From the NCBI GenBank assembly GCA_964617765.1, contig CAZTZY010000006.1:1-54720 (forward strand): 54,720 nucleotides of DNA. The letters run 5' to 3'. Under the pieces are notes generated by a model. It was not told where the DNA came from, ran no database searches, and saw nothing but the letters and a program-made list of their open reading frames with translations. Shown here piece by piece: positions 18,270 through 26,614 of the stretch. Within the stretch, counting starts at the first letter, position 1; every line of letters begins with the position of its first letter. The translations under genes were made by a program, and so were the position numbers. Origin of the DNA: CAZTZY01 sp964617765. GTDB taxonomy: Bacteria; Pseudomonadota; Gammaproteobacteria; Pseudomonadales; DT-91.

Positions 18270-19970
18270 TCAGCGAGGATAGAGAGGTGCTAGTGCATTG
18301 TCTGTGCCTGATGCTTTATAACTTGCCTTTGCTGCAATCAGTGCATAGAGCTCCAGCCAATTCTCTTGAGTGCTTTTTTTGTTATATAAATGAGCATCAA
18401 TTTTTTTGATCCACATATCCACTTTTTCATCATTTGCCAGTCGGCAAATATCGCTCGTAGAATGAATGGTCGATTGAGGCCATTCCTCTTTTGCCCATTC
18501 AAGCAGGGCAAGGCGAATAGTCGGTATATTCATGGATTGGCAAGCTGTTTTCAGTGTTTTTAATGCATTATTTCCAGCGGTTTTTATCGGGTCTACAACA
18601 GGCGTTATATGAAAACGCTGTTTTCTCGCCCGCAAGAAAAGAATAAAGAATAATAGGGCCAGCACAGTACTGATGGCTGTGGATATTTGCCATACAAGCA
18701 CATTCGTGTTAAATGAGTTATCAATATTGCCTGATGGCAGGTCAGTAATAACCGGCATGTTAGAAGCTGGAGCTTCGGTACTTGTTGTTGGCGTATTTGT
18801 CGTATTATTTTCCTGGCGGATGTTAGCGGTGCCTTTGATTTTAATGGTCACTGGTGGCAATACTTCGGTTTTCAGGCTGTTGCTGGCAATATCCCACCAC
18901 TGCACAGAAATTTCTGGCAAGGTAATATCCCCGGGTTCTGTGGCTACCAGCGTAATGGCATCCTTGCGTTCGCCAACAATGCCACTGTTATTTTTACTGT
19001 CAGATAAAGCCGGTTGATCGGCATAGACTTTATAATGGGCATCAGCTTGCATGGTGATGGGAGGTAATTGTTCACCGCTGAGTCCGGTTGCTGTTGTCGT
19101 GATGGTACGAGTGATGGAATCACCGACATTGATATTATCCGGGTCGGCACTCCAGGTTTCTTTCAGTATCAGGCCTTTTGCCGGTAACCATAAGTTACCG
19201 CCAATCTGTGGAGGAATTTCTTTTACTGGAATAGTAAGTGCTTCGCTTTGCAAACGGATGTTTTGGCCTCCGCCAAAAAAACTGTTGTATTGCCTTGCGC
19301 CCGGGTTTACGCCTGAGGCCGCCAGGGAAGGAATCGATAATTCACCACTGCTTTGCGGGAAAATGGCATAGACGATTTCGTAGGTAATGTATCGCGTATT
19401 ATTAAGGGTGTGTTCATATTGCGTGTTGCTAACTTCTTTAACAAAAGCATTCTCTACTTCAAGGTTAGCCAACTGCAGGTTATGGAGGTTTAAAGAGGTA
19501 TTAATGCGTATGGTTAGCAGTAATTGCTCTTGAACGTAAACGCTGTTTTTATCAGTAACAGCTTCCATAAATACAGGCTCGGTGTTAGAGCCGGAGTATT
19601 TCTTCCTGGGCGTCACTTTAAGTGATAATGCCTGGGTTTTTTCACCGTCAATGTCGATAGCCGGAATAGACAATATGCCTTCGTGTTTGGGAGCCAGTTG
19701 ATAGCTCCATTCGGTGACGGCTGTTTTGTTGCCATTAATGTACGAAGTCTGGCTGCTTTTTTGTGAGCCCAGAACAGTAAAATTATTTTCCAGTTCGCTG
19801 ACATCAGGCTTGTCGAAAAAGCTGGTCTCATCCAGTGTAAGCTTCAGGGCAAAGGTTTCATCGATAGCAATCTCATTCCTGTCGATGGTCGCTGTTGCTG
19901 TAGCGTGACCATAAAGGCTGAAAGTGCTTAACCAAAGTACGGCAAGAATACATCGTTTTTTTATTACCAT
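18270..19970 (-). CDS. batD: BatD family protein
   Basis: This 566-residue protein is the last gene of the Bat operon. It has a signal peptide (start MVIKKRCILAVLWLSTFSL), a long extracytoplasmic beta-rich region (ATIDRNEIAIDETFALKLTL; PKHEGILSIPAIDIDG) typical of BatD/oxygen-tolerance proteins, a Thr/Asn-rich linker, one membrane helix near residues 430-450 (ISTAISTVLALLFFILFL) and a cytoplasmic tail. Its ATG overlaps the end of the preceding gene. Bat proteins are linked to aerotolerance and envelope stress, but the biochemical role is not settled. Confidence 0.9.
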   Translation of the reverse strand: MVIKKRCILAVLWLSTFSLYGHATATATIDRNEIAIDETFALKLTLDETSFFDKPDVSELENNFTVLGSQKSSQTSYINGNKTAVTEWSYQLAPKHEGILSIPAIDIDGEKTQALSLKVTPRKKYSGSNTEPVFMEAVTDKNSVYVQEQLLLTIRINTSLNLHNLQLANLEVENAFVKEVSNTQYEHTLNNTRYITYEIVYAIFPQSSGELSIPSLAASGVNPGARQYNSFFGGGQNIRLQSEALTIPVKEIPPQIGGNLWLPAKGLILKETWSADPDNINVGDSITRTITTTATGLSGEQLPPITMQADAHYKVYADQPALSDSKNNSGIVGERKDAITLVATEPGDITLPEISVQWWDIASNSLKTEVLPPVTIKIKGTANIRQENNTTNTPTTSTEAPASNMPVITDLPSGNIDNSFNTNVLVWQISTAISTVLALLFFILFLRARKQRFHITPVVDPIKTAGNNALKTLKTACQSMNIPTIRLALLEWAKEEWPQSTIHSTSDICRLANDEKVDMWIKKIDAHLYNKKSTQENWLELYALIAAKASYKASGTDNALAPLYPR

Positions 19971-21883
19971 AGCTGCTCGCTGTCTTTATCTATGTGTTCG
20001 TTCTGGTTGCGATTATTTTCGTATTGGTAACGAAACTTGTTGCGTAATAACTGGCCCGGATCATCAGGAATTTTCCTCAGCCATTGCTGCAGGGCCTGTT
20101 GCTGCTCTTTCTCCATCGGTGTCATTTCAGATACAGCTTGTTCGGGTTTTTTATCATCAGGTTTAGTTGAATCGTTTTTTGGTGCTTGTTGAGCCTGTTG
20201 TTCAGCGGCTTTTTTATTTTCATCATTTTTGTCAGCAGAATCAGCTTGTTGTGATTGCTGTTCGGATTGCTGGTCGCTGGCATCAGCATTCTGTTTTGAT
20301 TCATCGGGTTTTGATTCATCGGGTTTTGATTCCCCGGGTTTTGAATCACTGGAATCCTGTGGTTTGTTATCCGCTTGTTGTTGATTGTTTTCTCCCTGTT
20401 GTTGCTGTTCGCCATCCTTTTTCTGGTCACCGTTTTGTTGATCTTGTTGTTGGTCCTTATCCTGGTTTTGTTGATCCTGATTTTGCTTATTTTGTTGCTG
20501 CTGTTTATCTTGTTGCTTCTGTTGATCCAGCAATTTTTTTACCAGTGATTTATTAAATTCGGCATCTGCCAGGTCAGGCTGTTTTTTTAGTGCTTCATCA
20601 TAAGCCTTGATTGCTTCATCCAGTAGCCCGCTTTTTGCCAAGGCATTGCCTTTGTTATAAAGCCCGTGGGCGCTGGTGTCTTGCTTGAAGCCGTCTAGTG
20701 CGCCTTGATAATTGCCATTTTTATACTCAGCTGAGGCTTTCCATAAGGGATTCTCAAATGTACCTGCCGCGTTTTTGATATCACCATTTTTAAAGGCTGC
20801 AGCGGCTTGCTGGTCTTTGGTTTGCCATAAATCATCCCAGCTCATGGCATAGGAGTTATCGGGAATAACGACCAGGAGCACCAGTAAAATCCAGCCACGC
20901 CGGAAATTAATCAGCATGAAAGGTATCAGTAACAGTGTTAGCCAGTGTCCTGCATCTTGCCAGAGGTCGAATGTACGCTCGGTGGCCTGTGTTTTTTCTG
21001 AAGTTGAAAGGTTATCCAGTAATAGATGGATATCGCTATCATCAAAATTACTTTGTACTGCCAGTATATGGTTGGCAGAGGCAAAGCTTGCTATATCATC
21101 CCAATTCAGTTTGGCAATCACCGTGTCGCCCGATTGGGTTTTCATAAAGCCGTTATTCATTGGTATGGGTGCGCCAGTTGAAGTACCAAATGTCAGTAAT
21201 GATAAATGTAGGTTTTTTTGCCCCATATTTTCGAGCAAGGAAAATTGACTCTCTGTAATTTCATCGGTGAGTAAAATGACATCGGCTTTTTTACTGCCTG
21301 ATTTTGTCAGGATGTTGTCTGCTTCCAGAATGGCTGAGCCCAGGTTAGTACCAATTTTAGGCATCATTCCAGGTTCAAGAACAGGAATTAACGTAGCAAT
21401 GGTTTCGGTGTCTGTGGTCAGGGGAGTGACAATATGGGCATCACCCGAATAAACAATCAGTGCAGTGAGGCCATCCTTGCGAGCGGTGAGCAAATCCGCA
21501 ATCTTGCGTCTGGCATTAATAATGCGTGAGGGCTTTTGATCTTCAGCATACATTGATAAAGAAAGGTCGAGAATTATGATCAGGGCATCCTGATTTTTTT
21601 CAGCATTTTGTGGCAAACGTTCCCAGGCAGGGCCAGCCATGGCAAAACACGCAATGATCCAGGCGATAAAAAGGCTGGCAACATGCCAGGATTTTTTCGG
21701 GTTGTTTTCCGGTTGATCAATCAAGTGTGTTAACAAGCTGGCATCAATGACAGATTTCCAGCTTGATTGGCCAGAAAAGCTATGCCGCAAGGTGTAAAAA
21801 AATCCCATGCCCACTGGTAATGCTAGTAAAAAATACGGGCGTAAAAAGTGGAAGTTTTCCAGGAAGGTAGTGAGGTCAATCAT
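19964..21883 (-). CDS. BatB-BatC fusion: VWA domain plus TPR
   Basis: 639 residues that combine what are two genes in many genomes. Two N-terminal helices are followed by a VWA domain from about residue 90, with the MIDAS motif DLSLS at about 106-110 and LTDE later. A helix pair near 325-355 follows, then TPR-like repeats (LYNKGNALAKSGLLDEAIKA). A C-terminal stretch of about 130 residues is very rich in Gln, Asn, Asp and Lys and includes tandem SKPDE/SKPGE units. The VWA part corresponds to BatB and the TPR part to BatC. The start overlaps the batA stop (ATGA). Confidence 0.9.
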   Translation of the reverse strand: MIDLTTFLENFHFLRPYFLLALPVGMGFFYTLRHSFSGQSSWKSVIDASLLTHLIDQPENNPKKSWHVASLFIAWIIACFAMAGPAWERLPQNAEKNQDALIIILDLSLSMYAEDQKPSRIINARRKIADLLTARKDGLTALIVYSGDAHIVTPLTTDTETIATLIPVLEPGMMPKIGTNLGSAILEADNILTKSGSKKADVILLTDEITESQFSLLENMGQKNLHLSLLTFGTSTGAPIPMNNGFMKTQSGDTVIAKLNWDDIASFASANHILAVQSNFDDSDIHLLLDNLSTSEKTQATERTFDLWQDAGHWLTLLLIPFMLINFRRGWILLVLLVVIPDNSYAMSWDDLWQTKDQQAAAAFKNGDIKNAAGTFENPLWKASAEYKNGNYQGALDGFKQDTSAHGLYNKGNALAKSGLLDEAIKAYDEALKKQPDLADAEFNKSLVKKLLDQQKQQDKQQQQNKQNQDQQNQDKDQQQDQQNGDQKKDGEQQQQGENNQQQADNKPQDSSDSKPGESKPDESKPDESKQNADASDQQSEQQSQQADSADKNDENKKAAEQQAQQAPKNDSTKPDDKKPEQAVSEMTPMEKEQQQALQQWLRKIPDDPGQLLRNKFRYQYENNRNQNEHIDKDSEQLW

Positions 21884-22875
21884 GCAGCCAGCCTCTTATC
21901 GACTAGAGGTTTCGATAAACCGAATAGAGCGACCAACAACATGGCAACACCTAGCGGCCAGAAAAACAGGGATTGTTTGGGCCTGACATTTTCAGCTTTT
22001 TGATCAATGGCCTCCAACTGGTTAATGGCTTCATAGATACGGTTTAGTTCTTGCTGGTCACGGGCACGAAAATATTTTCCACCGGTAATTGTGGCAATTT
22101 CAGTAAGGGTTTTTTCATCCAGGTCTTGTGAGGGATTGTAGGTGTTCATGCCAAAAAATCCGGTAGACATAGGTTTATCTGAGCCAATACCGACAGTATA
22201 TATAACAACACTTTCTTGTTGCGCCAATTGGGCTGCCTGGATAGGCGATACAGCTCCAGCGGTATTCTGGCCGTCGGTGAGTAAAATAACCACACGACTA
22301 TCGGCAGGATTATTCGCCAGGCGTTTAATGGAAAGCCCAATGGCATCGCCTATAGCAGTCGCATCACCTGCGAATCCAATTTGTGCTTCAAAAAGTAAAT
22401 GGGCAATGGTATCGATATCGAAGGTTAAAGGCGCCTGTATATAGGCATTAGAGCCAAACAAGATTAAACCTAACCGGTCACCTTTGCGTTGTGCAACAAA
22501 ATCAGCCACAACACTTTTCACCAGGGTTAAGCGATCAACAGCCCTGTTGTTGAGTGTCATGTCCTGTAATTGCATACTGCCCGAGATATCGACCGCCAGT
22601 AATACATCTCGCCCGGTACTGGGTAGTTCGACGATATCGCCCATTCTTACGGGTTTTGCTACAGCACAGAGTAATAATAACCATATTAATGTGAGTAAAA
22701 TGATAGCAGGCCATGAAGCCTTGTTACTGGTTTGTTTGCTGCTGATTACGCTGCTTCGCTTGAGAAGCGGCATATATAATGCAGACTGCGGCTGTTTTTC
22801 TGCTGCAACAAAACGATAAACAAGCCACGCCAGGGGTGTCATGAGAAATATCCATGGCCATTCAAAGGTGATCAT
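21880..22875 (-). CDS. batA: VWA-domain membrane protein BatA
   Basis: Membrane-anchored von Willebrand factor A protein (331 residues from this ATG). Two N-terminal helices are followed by the metal-ion-dependent adhesion site DISGSMQLQD, LFGSNAYIQAPLT and LLTDGQNTAG, and a C-terminal helix (FFWPLGVAMLLVALFGL). I moved the start from 22896 to 22875 because this ATG forms an ATGA overlap with the DUF4381 gene upstream. The VWA domain probably assembles with the other Bat proteins and the MoxR ATPase. Confidence 0.93.
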   Translation of the reverse strand: MITFEWPWIFLMTPLAWLVYRFVAAEKQPQSALYMPLLKRSSVISSKQTSNKASWPAIILLTLIWLLLLCAVAKPVRMGDIVELPSTGRDVLLAVDISGSMQLQDMTLNNRAVDRLTLVKSVVADFVAQRKGDRLGLILFGSNAYIQAPLTFDIDTIAHLLFEAQIGFAGDATAIGDAIGLSIKRLANNPADSRVVILLTDGQNTAGAVSPIQAAQLAQQESVVIYTVGIGSDKPMSTGFFGMNTYNPSQDLDEKTLTEIATITGGKYFRARDQQELNRIYEAINQLEAIDQKAENVRPKQSLFFWPLGVAMLLVALFGLSKPLVDKRLAA

Positions 22876-23369
22876 GCCTTGTGCCCCTTGATCCATTCCC
22901 GGGCGGCTTTTTGCAATGCCTGCCCATCAAGGCTTTGTACCGGTTGATAACGCGACACAGCAATAATTTGCGCTTGTTCGGCAGGCATGGCTTGTTGCAA
23001 GTATTCCTGCCAGGCCTTGCCTTGTAATTGCGCGACTCTGGTAACTCCGGACTGGTTCTTTTCTGTGCAAATAGCGGTCCTGCGAATAATGGCGGCAACT
23101 GATTCAATATAAGCGTTAGGATCAAGTGCGGCAGTACCGAGCAAATCCAGTTCTTTTAATGCCGCTTTTCGGTAAGCCCTTTTCTTGATCACAAAATGGT
23201 AAAACCCGTAGCTGCCGGCAAGTAATACAATGCACAGGATCATTAACATCCACCATCCAGGTGCCAATGGCCACCAGGAAATATCGGCGGGCAAATGAAT
23301 ATCTTTCAATTCAGCCAGCGGATCGCCAGCCTGGGTGCCAGTGGTGTTATTCAATGGAGGCATATTCAT
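22872..23369 (-). CDS. DUF4381 membrane protein
   Basis: A 165-residue protein with a Pro-rich start (PLAELKDIHLPADISWWPLA), one membrane helix (WWMLMILCIVLLAGSYGFY) and a helical cytoplasmic domain with RRTAICTEKNQSGVTRVAQL. This is the DUF4381 pattern usually found between DUF58 and BatA genes in gammaproteobacterial moxR-bat operons. Both ends overlap their neighbours by ATGA. The function is unknown. Confidence 0.85.
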   Translation of the reverse strand: MNMPPLNNTTGTQAGDPLAELKDIHLPADISWWPLAPGWWMLMILCIVLLAGSYGFYHFVIKKRAYRKAALKELDLLGTAALDPNAYIESVAAIIRRTAICTEKNQSGVTRVAQLQGKAWQEYLQQAMPAEQAQIIAVSRYQPVQSLDGQALQKAAREWIKGHKA

Positions 23370-24292
23370 TTTTTACTGCCAAAATAATGCTGCAAGACAT
23401 CCAGTGGTGCTTGTGATGTCGCGATAGGCAGTAATGGAATATTGAATTTACCCAACAGGTTTTTGATCTGTGCGCAATGCGCAACAAAATCGTCATGATA
23501 ACGGCTGCGAGACTGTGCGTTACGGCTATCAAACTGGATACGTTGCTGGCCATTGGTGGCAGTATAAATACCAGCCACGGGTAATTGTTCTTCCAGGTGA
23601 TCAAAGGTTTGCAGGGCAATGATTTCGCAGTGACGCGAGAGGTCGTGTAACAGGGCAGAGCATTCTTCATCCAAATCGTGGAAATCCGAAATAAAGAAAA
23701 TCTGTGAGCCCGGTTTGGCAACACGTTTGAGTTCTTTCAGGGCATCCAGCAATGCACGTTTTTGCACCACAGGATGGCTGTTCAATGCTTTGTTATAGTT
23801 GACAACATGATTCAGGAATTGCAGCACCGTTTTTTTCTGGCGACGCGGGCGTATTTCAACATGGCCACCATCATTAAAGATCAGCCCGCCGATTTTGTCG
23901 CCTTTATGAAATGCAGCCCAGGCAATATAGGCGGCAAGGTCAGACGCTAACAGGGATTTCATAGCGCATTCGCTGCCGAAAAACATGTTCTGGCGCTGGT
24001 CGATAACCACCAGCACCGGTTTTTCGCGTTCCTCCCGATATTGCTTGGTATGGGCCTTGCCTGTGCGGGCGGTGACGCGCCAGTCAATCGAGCGGATATC
24101 ATCGCCAGCCTGATAAAGCCGCACATCCTCAAATTCCATGCCGCGTCCACGTACTCTTGACCGAAACGGGCCGGATAAATGATTGAGGGCGCGCTTGTTA
24201 TTACGCAAGGGCAAGTATTTGGCGGGTAGTTGATAGCTCGCCAAATGACCCAGATCAGCATAAGCCCCAAGACTGCGTTCCTGATAAGCCAC
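23366..24292 (-). CDS. DUF58 domain protein
   Basis: A soluble 308-residue DUF58 protein with a VWA-like fold. The family signature is clear: GRGMEFEDVRLYQAGDDIR, IDWRVTARTGKAHTKQYREE and VVIDQRQNMFFGS. It starts with GTG, 3 bases after the MoxR stop codon, and is translated as part of the same unit. DUF58 proteins are regular partners of MoxR AAA ATPases, and the pair probably acts as a chaperone for the membrane VWA proteins encoded downstream. Confidence 0.92.
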   Translation of the reverse strand: MAYQERSLGAYADLGHLASYQLPAKYLPLRNNKRALNHLSGPFRSRVRGRGMEFEDVRLYQAGDDIRSIDWRVTARTGKAHTKQYREEREKPVLVVIDQRQNMFFGSECAMKSLLASDLAAYIAWAAFHKGDKIGGLIFNDGGHVEIRPRRQKKTVLQFLNHVVNYNKALNSHPVVQKRALLDALKELKRVAKPGSQIFFISDFHDLDEECSALLHDLSRHCEIIALQTFDHLEEQLPVAGIYTATNGQQRIQFDSRNAQSRSRYHDDFVAHCAQIKNLLGKFNIPLLPIATSQAPLDVLQHYFGSKK

Positions 24293-24295
24293 GGT

Positions 24296-25258
24296 TTAAC
24301 CCACCGGAACCAGTGCAACCACTTTGTCGGTGATGTCGTCCTTGGTCAGGCCGTTAGCCTCAGCTTCAAAACTTAAAATCAGGCGATGGCGGAATATATC
24401 GTGTACTACAGCCTGAACATCATCGGGGCTCACATAATCCTTACCGGCAAGCCATGCGTGTGCACGTGCACAACGGTCAAGCGCAATGGTGGCGCGTGGG
24501 CTGACACCGTATTCAATCCAGCTGGCGAGCTCGGCACTGTATTTTTTGGCCTGGCGGGTAGCAATCACCAGTTGCACAATATATTGCTCGACGGATTCGG
24601 CCATGTGCAAGGCCAACACTTCCTGGCGTGCGGCAAATAACGTGGACTGGTTAATCAGTAGAGGGCGGCTGATGGTTTGTGTTTGTTTAAATTCATTACG
24701 CACCAGTTGCAGGATTTTTTGCTCGGATTCCGCATCAGGATAACCGACATTCACATGCAACAGGAAACGATCGAGCTGCGCTTCGGGCAAAGGGTAAGTG
24801 CCTTCCTGTTCCAACGGGTTTTGGGTGGCCATTACCAAAAACAGTTCAGGTAATGGGTAGGTTTTTTTGCCGATACTGACCTGACGTTCGGCCATGGCTT
24901 CCAACAGCGCTGCCTGAACCTTGGCCGGTGCCCGGTTGATTTCATCGGCCAGAATCAGCGGATGGAATATCGGGCCTGGCTCAAACACAAAGGAACCATT
25001 TTCAGGGCGATAAATATCGGTGCCGGTAATGTCACTGGGCAATAAATCGGGCGTGAACTGGATGCGGTGAAAATCACCTTCAATCACCTCGGAAAGGGTT
25101 TTGATAGCCTTGGTTTTGGCCAGGCCTGGTGGACCTTCAACCAGTAAATGGCCATCGGCGAGCAGGGCAATCAATAAACGGTTGATTAACAGTGGTTGGC
25201 CGATGATTTGGGTATCGAGCCATTGTTCTAATTGATGAAAAGCGTTTTTAGTATCCAT
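24296..25258 (-). CDS. MoxR family AAA+ ATPase
   Basis: First gene of the moxR-bat operon. The 320 residues contain Walker A (EGPPGLAKTKAIKTL), Walker B (LILADEINRAPAKVQAALLEAM), sensor 1 (VMATQNPLEQEGTYPLPEAQ) and the C-terminal lid with SPRATIALDRCARAHA. MoxR ATPases act as chaperones for protein or cofactor maturation together with VWA proteins. The 248 bases upstream, shared with divergent pyrD, must contain both promoters. Confidence 0.94.
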   Translation of the reverse strand: MDTKNAFHQLEQWLDTQIIGQPLLINRLLIALLADGHLLVEGPPGLAKTKAIKTLSEVIEGDFHRIQFTPDLLPSDITGTDIYRPENGSFVFEPGPIFHPLILADEINRAPAKVQAALLEAMAERQVSIGKKTYPLPELFLVMATQNPLEQEGTYPLPEAQLDRFLLHVNVGYPDAESEQKILQLVRNEFKQTQTISRPLLINQSTLFAARQEVLALHMAESVEQYIVQLVIATRQAKKYSAELASWIEYGVSPRATIALDRCARAHAWLAGKDYVSPDDVQAVVHDIFRHRLILSFEAEANGLTKDDITDKVVALVPVG

Positions 25259-25506
25259 AACTTTATGTTTTCACGATAATTAATAAAAGTAAGGGCTGCA
25301 TTCTAATGAGGCCATGAGACCTGTGCAATCAAGTTGCCTGCGTGCCCATTGCCGAAATAAGACAGAAGCTCAGACTTTACTGATGGAAATTGGTTCCCGA
25401 ATTTTCGGACTTTGATTAATTCTCGGGCATATACCGCCTTACCCGTCCTTATTTGTTATAATGCCGGGCACCGCAATTTCAAGATAACTTACTTCAAGGC
25501 TTTTTT

Positions 25507-26523
25507 ATGTATTCCTTGCTGCGCTCCATCCTGTTCCAGATGGATCCCGAAAAATCCCATCATTTCTCGCTAAATGCGTTATCCACTATGGAGAAACTGC
25601 ATTTAAGCGGCTTATTGGCTGCCCGTGTTGCTGATAACCCACGCAAGGTGATGGGTATTGAATTTAAAAATCCCGTCGGTTTGGCGGCAGGCCTGGATAA
25701 AAATGGCGATTATATTGATGCGCTGGCGAGTCTCGGTTTTGGTTTTATAGAAATCGGTACTGTTACGCCAAAGCCGCAAGAGGGCAATCCTAAACCGCGT
25801 TTGTTTCGTTTGCCGGAACATCAGGCCATAATCAATCGAATGGGATTTAATAATATGGGCGTAGATTATCTGGTGAATCGCGTGCAACAGGCAAAATACC
25901 AGGGTGTGTTGGGTATCAATATCGGCAAAAACAAGGATACCCCGAATGAACGCGCGGTGGATGATTATGTGCATTGTATGGAAAAGGTCTATGCTCATGC
26001 CTCGTATATCACCGTGAATTTGTCATCTCCGAATACACCGGGTTTGCGTGACCTGCAATTTGGCGAACCACTGAAACGCTTGCTTGAAGAATTGAAAAAC
26101 ACGCAGCAACGCCTGAAAACCCAGCACCAAAAAACGGTGCCATTGGTGATCAAGGTAGCGCCGGATATGAGCAGTGATGATATCAAGGATGTAGCCGGCT
26201 CATTATTGGCGTTTGAGCTGGATGGCCTCATTGCTACCAATACCACTATTTCGCGCGATAACATCAAAAGCCATCCCTTAGCCAAAGAAGCCGGAGGCTT
26301 GAGCGGGGCGCCAGTTTGCCAGTTATCCACGCAAACTATACAGCAATTTACTGCATTGCTGGGTGATAAAGTGCCGGTGATTGGTGTAGGTGGAATTACC
26401 GATGCACAAAGTGCCAAGGATAAAGTGTTAGCTGGCGCGCAACTGGTACAGATTTATACCGGCTTTATTTATCGCGGTGCCGGATTGATCAAAGAAGCGG
26501 CGAGCGCCTTTGAGAAACAATAG
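25507..26523 (+). CDS. pyrD: dihydroorotate dehydrogenase (quinone), class 2
   Basis: Oxidises dihydroorotate to orotate with quinone as acceptor, the fourth step of pyrimidine synthesis, at the inner membrane. The 338 residues begin with the amphipathic membrane-binding helix of class 2 enzymes (YSLLRSILFQMDPEKSHHF). They continue with NPVGLAAGLDKNG, NLSSPNTPGLRDLQ (catalytic Ser), KVAPDMSSDDI and GVGGITDAQSA. A TATAAT hexamer at 25457-25462 lies 44 bases before the ATG and is a plausible -10 element, but its -35 is weak. Confidence 0.97.
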   Translation: MYSLLRSILFQMDPEKSHHFSLNALSTMEKLHLSGLLAARVADNPRKVMGIEFKNPVGLAAGLDKNGDYIDALASLGFGFIEIGTVTPKPQEGNPKPRLFRLPEHQAIINRMGFNNMGVDYLVNRVQQAKYQGVLGINIGKNKDTPNERAVDDYVHCMEKVYAHASYITVNLSSPNTPGLRDLQFGEPLKRLLEELKNTQQRLKTQHQKTVPLVIKVAPDMSSDDIKDVAGSLLAFELDGLIATNTTISRDNIKSHPLAKEAGGLSGAPVCQLSTQTIQQFTALLGDKVPVIGVGGITDAQSAKDKVLAGAQLVQIYTGFIYRGAGLIKEAASAFEKQ

Positions 26524-26545
26524 TTGTTTACCAGGTAGGGTAAAA

Positions 26546-26575
26546 CTGTAGGAGCGCCACTTTGGCGCGAGCAGC
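26546..26575. repeat. REP-like palindromic unit
   Basis: The sequence runs CTGTAGGAGCGCCAC, TTT, GGCGCGAGCAGC. This GTAGGAGC-stem-GCGAGC layout is that of the REP elements scattered through Pseudomonas-type genomes. There is one copy in the window, between pyrD and rlmL, where it could also weaken read-through. Confidence 0.6.
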
Positions 26576-26614
26576 TGGATAGCCTCCGGCAAAATTTAAA
26601 ACCTGTGATTATTT

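Noticed and set aside
25434..25506. CTP-sensitive start-site switching at pyrD, as in enteric pyrC/pyrD
   Set aside because: The TATAATGCCGGGC stretch recalls those promoters, but I could not find the leader hairpin that would mask the ribosome site.
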